A stretch of 8,407 nucleotides of DNA, taken from contig JAQBXG010000068.1 in assembly GCA_027625125.1 (NCBI GenBank), positions 1 to 8,407 on the forward strand, read 5' to 3'. This document shows positions 1 through 5,554 of this stretch, piece after piece. A model generated the notes under the pieces. That model was not told the DNA's origin. It saw only the letters and a list, made by a program, of their open reading frames with translations, and searched no databases. Origin of the DNA: Pseudomonadota bacterium (GTDB taxonomy: Bacteria > Pseudomonadota > Alphaproteobacteria > UBA2966 > CAIVPW01). Position 1 is the stretch's first letter. Every line of letters starts with the position of its first letter. The position numbers and the translations under genes were made by a program.

Positions 1-1039
1 CCGCCTCGCCGTCGCCGACATCGAGCCACAGGAAAAAGGCGCCGTCGGGGCGGCGAAATCCGAAACGGCCGTCGAGGATCCGCTCGGCCTGGTCAAAACG
101 GGCGCGATAGTGATCGCGGGTGGCGGCGACGTGGGCATCATCGTCCCACAGCGCCGCCGACGCCGCCAGCACCGGGCCGGGCGCGGTCGCGGCGCTGTAG
201 GCGCGAAGGCGCGCAAACGCCGCGATGACCTGTGCATCGCCGCAAACGAACGCCGAGCGCAGCCCCGGCACGCTGGACCGTTTCGACAGTGAGTGAAACA
301 CGACGACATTTTCACAGCCGCCGTCGCCGATTGCGGCGCAGACCTCGAGCGCGCCTGGCGGCGGCGAGGCGTCGTACAGCTCGGCATAGCATTCGTCGAC
401 CGCCAGCACGAAATCGTGCGTCCGGGCGAGTCCGATCAGGGTCTCGAGATATGCCGCGGACGCCGCGGCGCCCTGGGGATTGGACGGCGAGCACAGGAAG
501 CAGAGGGCCGCGCGGTCGAGCACATCGGCAGGCAATGCGGCGTAATCGGGCAAATACCCGGTCGCCGCCGTCGCCGGCACGAACACCGGCTCGGCCCCGG
601 CGCCGGCGGCGGCCCCGGCATAGGCGGCGTAGAACGGGTTGGGCAACAACACGAGCGGCGGCCGGCCGGTGCGCGACAACGGGTCGGCGACCGCGACCTG
701 GGCGATCAGGAACAGGCCCTCGCGGCTGCCGGACAGCGCCAGCACCTGGCGTTCGGGATCGATGCCGACTTCGGCCAGGCCGTAGCGGCGGCCCAGCCAG
801 CGGACGATGGCGGACCGCAGCTCCAGCGAGCCCCGCAACGGCGGATAGCGGCCCCATTCGGCCTCGCGTTCGGCGATCGTCCGGGCGACGGCGGCCGGGA
901 ACGCGTGGTGCGGCTCGCCGAGGGACAGATCGACCGGGCGCAGACCCGCGGCCGGGGCCAGACCGGCGGTCAACGCTTGAACCCTGGTGAACGGGCCGTC
1001 GCCGAGGTGGTCCAGCCGCCGGCTGAGGGTCAGCGCCAC
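1..1039 (-). CDS. dapC: PLP-dependent aminotransferase, succinyldiaminopimelate aminotransferase (DapC) type, partial at the C-terminus
   Basis: Fold-type I class I/II aminotransferase, read right to left and running off the left edge: 346 residues are present of a family length near 400. Seen in the sequence: an N-terminal RLDHLGDGPFTRVQAL / PVDLSLGEPHH stretch, SGSREGLF, PNPFYAAY, SPSNPQG (Asn187), DECYAELY (Asp215, which would contact the pyridine nitrogen of PLP), HSLSKRSSVPGLRS (Lys253 would form the Schiff base) and DGAFFLWLDVGDGE near the edge. The SLSKRS and FLWLDVGDGE forms are typical of DapC-like enzymes, which convert N-succinyl-2-amino-6-ketopimelate to N-succinyl-LL-diaminopimelate with glutamate in the lysine/peptidoglycan pathway. 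No in-frame ATG exists upstream, so a GTG at 1037-1039 was chosen because it places the conserved N-terminus at the usual distance; a GGGCGGG stretch precedes it. Substrate assignment is from family resemblance; another aminotransferase of the same fold is possible. Confidence 0.8.
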   Translation of the reverse strand, partial: MALTLSRRLDHLGDGPFTRVQALTAGLAPAAGLRPVDLSLGEPHHAFPAAVARTIAEREAEWGRYPPLRGSLELRSAIVRWLGRRYGLAEVGIDPERQVLALSGSREGLFLIAQVAVADPLSRTGRPPLVLLPNPFYAAYAGAAAGAGAEPVFVPATAATGYLPDYAALPADVLDRAALCFLCSPSNPQGAAASAAYLETLIGLARTHDFVLAVDECYAELYDASPPPGALEVCAAIGDGGCENVVVFHSLSKRSSVPGLRSAFVCGDAQVIAAFARLRAYSAATAPGPVLAASAALWDDDAHVAATRDHYRARFDQAERILDGRFGFRRPDGAFFLWLDVGDGEA

Positions 1040-1200
1040 GGTTCGCCCGCCCGGACCGGCATTCGTCTGCTGTTGGCGGTGATCGCGGCAGAAGGAATCA
1101 GATGCGGCATCAGCCTCCGTCAGGCGCCGGCCGCCCACGCGCGGCGCTCGGTGTAGTCCCGGAATCCGTGCCCACCGCAGGATATGGTGCCGGGGCCGGA

Positions 1201-1231
1201 AAGAAAAGGGGCCGGGCTTTCGCCCGGCCCC
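1201..1231 (-). terminator. Rho-independent terminator of glnK-amtB
   Basis: A perfect 10-bp inverted repeat (1208-1217 with 1222-1231) encloses a 4-nt loop. Read on the minus strand the loop is GAAA and the hairpin is followed by TTTTCTT (1207-1201). It lies 24 bp past the amtB stop, in the right orientation to end the glnK-amtB transcript before the aminotransferase gene. Confidence 0.85.
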
Positions 1232-1254
1232 CCTGCGACGGGTATGGGAGGAGG

Positions 1255-2553
1255 CTACCCGAGGCTTTCTCCGTGCAGCGAGATATCGAGTCCCGCGCGC
1301 TCGTCTTCTTCTGAGACACGAAGGCCGATGGTGGCCCGAATGCCCAGCAGCAGCACCAGACTGACGACGCCGCAGTAGACGATGGTGGCGAGGACGCCCC
1401 ACAGCTGGGTCAGCACCTGGCCTGGGTTGCCTTCGAGCAGACCAGGGGTGCCGCCGATCGCCTCCACCGCGAACACGCCGGTCAACAGCGCGCCGACGAT
1501 GCCGCCGACCGCGTGGATACCGAACACATCTAGCGAGTCGTCGTAGCCGAGCATCTTTTTAAGCGAGGTCGCGGCCCAGAAGCAGACGATGCCCGCGATG
1601 ACGCCGATGAACAGCGCCCCCCCTGGGCCGACGAACCCGGACGCCGGCGTGATCGCGACAAGCCCGGCGACGGCGCCGGTCGCCATGCCCAAGACACTGG
1701 GCTTCTTGTGGATGAACCATTCCGCCGCCACCCAACCAAGCACCGCCGCCGCCGTCGCAATCTGGGTCACCGCAAGGGCCATGCCCGCGGCGCCGTTGGC
1801 GGCAACCGCCGAGCCGGCATTGAAGCCGAACCAGCCGACCCAAAGCAGCGAAGCGCCGATGACGGTGTAGCCGACGTTGAACGGGGCCATGTTTTCCTTG
1901 CCGAACCCGACGCGCCGGCCCAGCACGACCGCCGCGACCAGTGCCGCGATGCCGGAATTGATGTGCACGACGGTGCCGCCGGCGAAGTCCAGCACCCCGA
2001 GGCCGCTGAGGACGCCGCCGCCCCACACCCAGTGGGCGATCGGGGCATAGACAAGCACCGTCCAGAGGCCGGTGAACCACAGCAATGCCGAGAACTTCAT
2101 CCGGTCGGCCACCGCGCCGGTGATCAGCGCCGACGTGATGATCGCGAACGTCATCTGGAACGTCATGAATACCGATTCCGGGATCGTTCCCGACATCGAA
2201 TCGACGGTCATGTTGCGAAGCAGCAGCGCGTCGGCGGTGCCGATCCAGTCGCCGCCGCCGGCGAAGGCAAAACTGTAGCCGATGACAATCCACAGCACCG
2301 AAACGAGGGCGGTAATGACAAAGCTTTGGGCCATCGTGGCGAGGATGTTCTTTTTCCGCACCATGCCGGAGTAGAACAGCGCCACTCCGGGAACCGTCAT
2401 CATCAGCACCAACGCCGTCGAAGTCAGCATCCAGGCGGTATCGCCGGTGTCCAGCCCCTCTTGGGCGAAGGCCGGCGCCGCGGCGAGCAGCGCAGCGGCG
2501 CCCGCAACCGCGGGAAGCGCGCCGCGGGCGATGTTTGCGAATCTCTGTTTCAT
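1255..2553 (-). CDS. amtB: Ammonium transporter AmtB
   Basis: Inner-membrane ammonium channel of the Amt/Mep/Rh family, 432 residues, normal length for bacterial AmtB. Residues 1-30 look like a cleavable signal peptide (hydrophobic run ending APAFA|QEG), as in E. coli AmtB; about eleven hydrophobic segments follow. Family landmarks: Asp189 in LDFAGGTVVHINSG, the pore twin histidines His197 and His347 (FGIHAVGG), YAPIAHWVWGGG at 169-180 on the entry side, and the cytoplasmic tail LRVSEEDERAGLDISLHGE that couples to GlnK. It starts 12 bp after the glnK stop, so the two genes form the classic glnK-amtB operon; GlnK would plug the pore when nitrogen is ample. The ATG at 2553 has a strong AGGAGAGG six bases upstream. 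An intrinsic terminator follows the stop. Confidence 0.97.
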   Translation of the reverse strand: MKQRFANIARGALPAVAGAAALLAAAPAFAQEGLDTGDTAWMLTSTALVLMMTVPGVALFYSGMVRKKNILATMAQSFVITALVSVLWIVIGYSFAFAGGGDWIGTADALLLRNMTVDSMSGTIPESVFMTFQMTFAIITSALITGAVADRMKFSALLWFTGLWTVLVYAPIAHWVWGGGVLSGLGVLDFAGGTVVHINSGIAALVAAVVLGRRVGFGKENMAPFNVGYTVIGASLLWVGWFGFNAGSAVAANGAAGMALAVTQIATAAAVLGWVAAEWFIHKKPSVLGMATGAVAGLVAITPASGFVGPGGALFIGVIAGIVCFWAATSLKKMLGYDDSLDVFGIHAVGGIVGALLTGVFAVEAIGGTPGLLEGNPGQVLTQLWGVLATIVYCGVVSLVLLLGIRATIGLRVSEEDERAGLDISLHGESLG

Positions 2554-2559
2554 TGCAGT

Positions 2560-2567
2560 CCTCTCCT
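2560..2567 (-). promoter_or_regulatory. Ribosome binding site of amtB
   Basis: AGGAGAGG on the minus strand, six bases before the amtB ATG. It overlaps the glnK stop codon (2566-2568), so ribosomes ending glnK are placed next to the amtB start. It supports the chosen amtB start. Confidence 0.8.
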
Positions 2568-2904
2568 ACAGGGCTTCGGCGCCGGACTCGCCGGTGCGGA
2601 TGCGCATCGCCGCGTCGATGCCAAATACGAAAATCTTGCCGTCGCCGATCTGGCCGGTGGACGCGGACGCGCGAATCGCTTCGACCACCTGTTCTTCTAG
2701 TTCGTCGGCGATGACGACCTCGATCTTGAGTTTCGGAACGAAGCTGACTTCGTATTCCGCGCCGCGATAAATCTCGGTGTGGCCCTTTTGGCGGCCGAAC
2801 CCACGCACTTCACTGACGGTCAGGCCGCTGGCTCCGAGGGCGAGAAGCGATTCCCGCACTTCGTCGAGCTTGAACGGCTTGATGACGGCCATGACACACT
2901 TCAT
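2566..2904 (-). CDS. glnK: Nitrogen regulatory protein P-II, GlnK
   Basis: PII signalling protein of 112 residues, the standard length. PII trimers bind ATP/ADP and 2-oxoglutarate and are uridylylated by GlnD; GlnK-type members bind AmtB and close it. Seen here: N-terminus MKCVMAVIKPFKLDEV, the T-loop around GHTEIYRGAEYEVSFVPK with Tyr51 as the expected uridylylation site, and the C-terminal signature TGQIGDGKIFVFGI (about 87-100). The start is the ATG at 2902-2904: it has GGGAGG five bases upstream and gives the canonical MK-I N-terminus. The frame stays open upstream to an ATG at 2995-2997, but that would add a 31-residue extension unknown in PII and would begin inside the sigma-54 promoter. 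The GlnK rather than GlnB call rests on linkage to amtB. Expression is probably NtrC/sigma-54 dependent (see the upstream sites). Confidence 0.96.
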   Translation of the reverse strand: MKCVMAVIKPFKLDEVRESLLALGASGLTVSEVRGFGRQKGHTEIYRGAEYEVSFVPKLKIEVVIADELEEQVVEAIRASASTGQIGDGKIFVFGIDAAMRIRTGESGAEAL

Positions 2905-2909
2905 GACGT

Positions 2910-2915
2910 CCTCCC
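2910..2915 (-). promoter_or_regulatory. Ribosome binding site of glnK
   Basis: GGGAGG on the minus strand, five bases before the ATG at 2904. It decides the glnK start in favour of the 112-residue PII protein over longer in-frame options. Confidence 0.8.
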
Positions 2916-2930
2916 TTTTCAACTTTGGTT

Positions 2931-2944
2931 GCCCCGAACGGGGC
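2931..2944 (-). repeat. Hairpin in the glnK 5' leader
   Basis: The inverted repeat GCCCC-GAAC-GGGGC (five G/C pairs, four-base loop GTTC on the minus strand) lies inside the predicted glnK leader, 26 bases before the ATG. No T-run follows, so it does not look like a terminator. It may stabilise the messenger or be chance in GC-rich DNA. Confidence 0.4.
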
Positions 2945-2992
2945 GGCGGTTTCAGCGGAAGATCCTTCGATCGGCACTCTGGACAGAAGTAT

Positions 2993-3008
2993 TCCAAGAC
3001 TCGTGCCA
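2993..3008 (-). promoter_or_regulatory. Sigma-54 (RpoN) promoter of glnK-amtB
   Basis: On the minus strand TGGCAC, five bases, TTGGA: a match to the sigma-54 consensus TGGCAC-N5-TTGCA with a single mismatch (C to G at -12). The GG pair falls at -25/-24 (3007-3006) when 2994 is set as -12, so transcription would start near 2982 and give a leader of about 78 bases. Orientation and position before a glnK-amtB operon fit the established nitrogen-regulated arrangement. The mismatch in the usually conserved -12 GC may weaken it. Confidence 0.72.
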
Positions 3009-3071
3009 GTCCGCCCGGAGGCGGAAGTCATTGAAAAGACTACATTGTCCTGGATTGCCGCGGCGCTGGCA

Positions 3072-3088
3072 TGCCTAATAGATGTGCA
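3072..3088. promoter_or_regulatory. Possible second, weak NtrC site
   Basis: TGCCTA, five bases, TGTGCA. The right half is a perfect NtrC half-site while the left half matches four of six bases of TGCACA. Its centre is 29 bp (about three helical turns) from the strong site, near -98, like paired NtrC sites in known enhancers. It is suggestive only. Confidence 0.4.
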
Positions 3089-3100
3089 ATTATCATTTTT

Positions 3101-3117
3101 TGCACAATTCCTGTGCA
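3101..3117. promoter_or_regulatory. NtrC-type enhancer palindrome
   Basis: A perfect 17-bp palindrome TGCACA-N5-TGTGCA, matching the NtrC consensus form TGCACC-N5-GGTGCA in geometry and core. Its centre at 3109 lies about 127 bp upstream of the predicted sigma-54 start, within the usual range for NtrC upstream activating sites. It sits in a short AT-rich stretch of otherwise GC-rich DNA, and ends 46 bp before the divergent ubiH-like gene. Confidence 0.68.
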
Positions 3118-3162
3118 GCCCGAGTGCTGGACGGGGCGCGGGGGGCGGGGCACAGTCCGAGG

Positions 3163-4368
3163 ATGAACGTGCGGGAAACCGAGGTTGCGATCGTCGGCGG
3201 CGGCATGGTCGGCATGACGCTGGCGATCGCGCTCCGGCGTGCGGGGATCGACGTCGCCGTCATCGACCGCGCGACACCGGAACAGGTGCTGGCGCCGGAA
3301 TACGACGGCCGCGCCTCGGCGATTGCCTACGCCAGCGTGCGGTTGCTTGAGGCGACGGGAATCTGGGCCGAGGTGGCGGAGACACAGCCAATTCTGGACA
3401 TCCGCGTGTCCGACGGCGATTCGTTGCTGTTCCTGCACTATGACCACCGCGCGATGGGCGGCGCGCCGCTGGGACAGATGGTCGAAAACCGCCATTTGCG
3501 GTTGGCGCAGGCGCGCGCCGCCGCCCGTGAACAGGTGGCGTTTGTCGCCGGTTCGCTTGCCACGCTGCGGCGCGGCCCCGGCGCGGTGGAGATCGGGCTG
3601 AAGGGTGGCGGGGCCGTGCATGCGCGGCTGGCGGTCGGGGCGGACGGCGCTCGTTCGACGGTCCGCGACCTGGCCGGGATCGGCACGGCGGGATGGGCAT
3701 ACGACCAGACCGGCATCGTGCTGACGGTCCGGCACGAGCGGCCCCACGGCGGCGTCGCCCACGAACGGTTCCTGCCGGCTGGGCCGTTCGCGATTCTGCC
3801 GCTGGCCGGGAACCGCTCGTCGCTGGTGTGGACCGAGCGGAGCGATCTGGCCGCCGCGGTGCTGGAATTGCCCGAAGGGCGGTTCCGGCAAGAGCTGGCG
3901 GCGCGGTTCGGAGACTTTCTGGGAAAGCTGACGCCTTTGGGTCCGCGGTGGAGCTATCCCCTGGGTCTGCACCAGGCGGACCGGTATGTCGGTGATCGCC
4001 TGGCGTTGATCGGCGACGCCGCCCACCGCATGCATCCGATCGCCGGACAGGGACTGAACCTGGGACTGCGGGACGCCGCGGCGCTGGCCGAGGTGATCGT
4101 CGATGCCGCGCGCCTGGGGCTGGACATCGGCGGCGCGCAGGCGCTGGAGCGGTATCAGCGGTGGCGGCGGTTCGACTCCATCGCGTTGTTGGCCGTGACC
4201 GACGTGCTGAACCGGCTGTTTTCGAATTCGCTGCCGCCGGTGCGGCTGGCCCGCGACGCCGGGCTGGCGATCGTTAACCGCATGCCGCCGCTGAAACGGA
4301 TTCTGGTCGGACACGCCCGCGGCACCGCCGGCAAACTGCCGCGCCTGTTGGCGGGCGAGGCGCTGTAG
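3163..4368 (+). CDS. UbiH/UbiF/UbiL-family FAD-dependent ubiquinone biosynthesis hydroxylase
   Basis: Flavoprotein monooxygenase of 401 residues, the usual length for aromatic-ring hydroxylases of ubiquinone synthesis. Seen: the Rossmann GxGxxG near the N-terminus (VGGGMVG, Gly12-Gly14-Gly17), DG motif VGADGARS (Asp161-Gly162) and GD motif LIGDAAHRMHPIAGQGLNLGLRD (282-304), whose HPIAGQGLNLGLRD part is the UbiH/COQ6 signature. It would hydroxylate a polyprenylated ring intermediate using NAD(P)H and O2 at the membrane. Alphaproteobacterial members differ in which carbon they hydroxylate (UbiH, UbiL and UbiM types), so no symbol is given. The frame is open upstream to an ATG at 3082, but the ATG at 3163 puts the nucleotide-binding fold at residue 8 and leaves the NtrC palindrome outside the gene; a weak GAGG abuts it. 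It is divergent from glnK and convergent with the DUF971 gene. Confidence 0.92.
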   Translation: MNVRETEVAIVGGGMVGMTLAIALRRAGIDVAVIDRATPEQVLAPEYDGRASAIAYASVRLLEATGIWAEVAETQPILDIRVSDGDSLLFLHYDHRAMGGAPLGQMVENRHLRLAQARAAAREQVAFVAGSLATLRRGPGAVEIGLKGGGAVHARLAVGADGARSTVRDLAGIGTAGWAYDQTGIVLTVRHERPHGGVAHERFLPAGPFAILPLAGNRSSLVWTERSDLAAAVLELPEGRFRQELAARFGDFLGKLTPLGPRWSYPLGLHQADRYVGDRLALIGDAAHRMHPIAGQGLNLGLRDAAALAEVIVDAARLGLDIGGAQALERYQRWRRFDSIALLAVTDVLNRLFSNSLPPVRLARDAGLAIVNRMPPLKRILVGHARGTAGKLPRLLAGEAL

Positions 4369-4397
4369 CCGCGCGCCCGGTTACGGGTCGCGGCTTT
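4368..4397 (+). terminator. Possible terminator between the convergent ubiH-like and DUF971 genes
   Basis: GCCGCG (4368-4373) pairs with CGCGGC (4389-4394), and inside it CCCG (4376-4379) pairs with CGGG (4384-4387) around a GTTA loop, with a small internal loop between the two stems. Three T residues follow on the plus strand. It overlaps the last base of the ubiH-like stop and the end of the DUF971 gene. The T-run is short and none follows on the minus strand, so termination is plausible only for the plus-strand gene. Confidence 0.42.
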
Positions 4398-4731
4398 GGC
4401 CCGCCGCCGCCAGGGCGGAAAGGTACGCGGCCAGGCGCTCGGACTGCTGCTCCCCCAGCTCGCGCAGATACGTCCATGAATAGATGCCGGTGTCGTGCAG
4501 GTCGTCGAACTTGATTCGCACCGCGTAATTGCCGACTGGCTCGATCGTCAGAATTCCGACGTGGCGGCGGCCCGCGACGAGTCGGCGACCGCTGCCGCCA
4601 TGACCGCGCATTTCGGCCGACGGGCTTTCGGCACGCAACAGTTCCGCGGGCAGCGAAAACCGCGCGCCGTCGGCGAAGGCGATTTCGAGGCATTTTTCCC
4701 GGCGCCGGAGCACCAGCTCGGTCGGAGTCAC
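4381..4731 (-). CDS. DUF971 family protein (gamma-butyrobetaine hydroxylase-like N-terminal domain)
   Basis: A 116-residue cytoplasmic protein made almost wholly of a DUF971 domain: the ESPSAEMRGHG region (35-45), VGILTIEPVGNYAVRIKFDD (58-77) and the hallmark HDTGIYSWTYLREL (79-92). Stand-alone DUF971 proteins have no settled function. The same domain occurs at the C-terminus of the plant Fe-S carrier HCF101 (Mrp/ApbC family) and at the N-terminus of gamma-butyrobetaine hydroxylases, so a role near Fe-S or metal chemistry is a guess. The start is a GTG at 4729-4731 that shares GTGA with the stop of the preceding gene; there is no convincing Shine-Dalgarno, so coupled re-initiation is likely. 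The frame is open further upstream to 4965, but that part lies antisense-free inside the Trm112-like gene in another frame and has no domain content. It is the last gene of a four-gene operon. Confidence 0.87.
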   Translation of the reverse strand: MTPTELVLRRREKCLEIAFADGARFSLPAELLRAESPSAEMRGHGGSGRRLVAGRRHVGILTIEPVGNYAVRIKFDDLHDTGIYSWTYLRELGEQQSERLAAYLSALAAAGQSRDP

Positions 4732-4910
4732 GCTGTGTCGTCGAGGCCGCGCGCTTCGTCCACCAGCAGAATCGGAATCCCGTCGCGAATCGGGTAGGCG
4801 AGCTTCGCCTTGTCGGAGATCAGCTCCTGTTTCTCGGCGTCGTAGCGGAGCGGACCCTTGGTCAGCGGGCAGACCAGGATTTCCAGCAATTTTCGATCGA
4901 CGGCGCTCAT
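4728..4910 (-). CDS. Trm112-like / UPF0434 small protein
   Basis: A 60-residue protein of the Trm112p-like (UPF0434, YcaR) family: DRKLLEILVCPLTKGPLRYD at residues 5-24 followed by LISDKAKLAYPIRDGIPILLVDEAR at 30-54, the family's two conserved blocks. In eukaryotes and archaea Trm112 activates several methyltransferases by forming heterodimers; the bacterial short forms are not well characterised. Only one cysteine (Cys14) is present, so a four-cysteine zinc site is not expected, as in most bacterial members. Its ATG (4908-4910) overlaps the LON gene's stop as ATGA, and its own stop overlaps the DUF971 GTG as GTGA. A methyltransferase partner cannot be seen in the window. Confidence 0.93.
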   Translation of the reverse strand: MSAVDRKLLEILVCPLTKGPLRYDAEKQELISDKAKLAYPIRDGIPILLVDEARGLDDTA

Positions 4911-5554
4911 TGCACCAGCGCCGCGGTCTGGTGCGTTTGGGAATCGAGGCTGAGAAGCGCCGCAAGCACCTGGGCGCGGTCGATCAACGTTTCCGCCTCG
5001 AGCAGGCTTTGTTTCTCCGCCGGTGCAAACGGGCACATCATCGCCAGCAAGTTGACCAACGCTTCGCCGGGCATCTTGCGCACCGCCTCCCAGTCGGCGG
5101 CGAATCCGCGGGCGCCGAAATAGATCTGGACCGCGTTCAGCAGCGGCGCGGTTTCGACTTCGTATTTTCCCTGTGGCCCCTGGTCTTCGGCGAATCGGTC
5201 ATACTGAACGGTGCTGCGCCGATAGCCCATATGCAGCGGCAGTTCTTCGCCGAGCAAGAACCGCGACACGCCGGTCAGCGTAAAGTAGCGCTTGCCGTCC
5301 GACGTTTCCGATTCCTGGGTGATGCGTCCAACGCAGCCGACGCGGTACAGCGCCGGATTTTCGGACGGGTCGCCGGGGTCGGCGGGCTGGATCATGCCGA
5401 TGACCAGGTCGGTCGCCGACGCGTCGTTCAGCATCGCCACATACCGCGGCTCGAACACATGCAACGGCAGACTGCCGTGCGGCAGCAACAGCGCGCCCGA
5501 CAGCGGAAACAGCGGGATGACCGCCGGAAGCGGAGTCGGTTCGGCGTCGTTCAC
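4907..5554 (-). CDS. LON peptidase substrate-binding domain protein
   Basis: A 215-residue protein consisting of the LON N-terminal (substrate-binding) domain without ATPase or protease parts. Seen: IPLFPLSGALLLPHGSLPLHVFEPRYVAML (13-42), the characteristic opening of the domain; IGMIQP (52-57); VGCVGRITQ (72-80); and YFTLTGVSRFLLGEE (90-104); then a helical C-terminal part. Such stand-alone proteins are widespread in Alphaproteobacteria and are thought to bind proteins, but no client is established. The start is a GTG (5552-5554) sharing GTGA with the thioredoxin gene's stop; no strong ribosome binding site is seen, consistent with translational coupling. Its stop overlaps the next gene as ATGA. 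Next to a chaperone-like thioredoxin, a role in protein quality control is a reasonable inference, nothing more. Confidence 0.92.
   Translation of the reverse strand: MNDAEPTPLPAVIPLFPLSGALLLPHGSLPLHVFEPRYVAMLNDASATDLVIGMIQPADPGDPSENPALYRVGCVGRITQESETSDGKRYFTLTGVSRFLLGEELPLHMGYRRSTVQYDRFAEDQGPQGKYEVETAPLLNAVQIYFGARGFAADWEAVRKMPGEALVNLLAMMCPFAPAEKQSLLEAETLIDRAQVLAALLSLDSQTHQTAALVQ

Noticed and set aside
232..1156. Plus-strand open frames opposite the aminotransferase
   Set aside because: The opposite strand carries all the PLP aminotransferase motifs in order; the plus frames are Arg/Ala-rich shadows.
1708..2700. Plus-strand open frame of 330 codons opposite amtB and glnK
   Set aside because: Asp/Arg/His-rich shadow; the minus strand encodes unmistakable AmtB and GlnK.
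3040..4314. Long open frame (424 codons) on the minus strand opposite the ubiH-like gene
   Set aside because: Its translation is rich in Arg, Pro, Gln and His with no domain pattern; it is the antisense shadow of a clearly conserved gene in GC-rich DNA.
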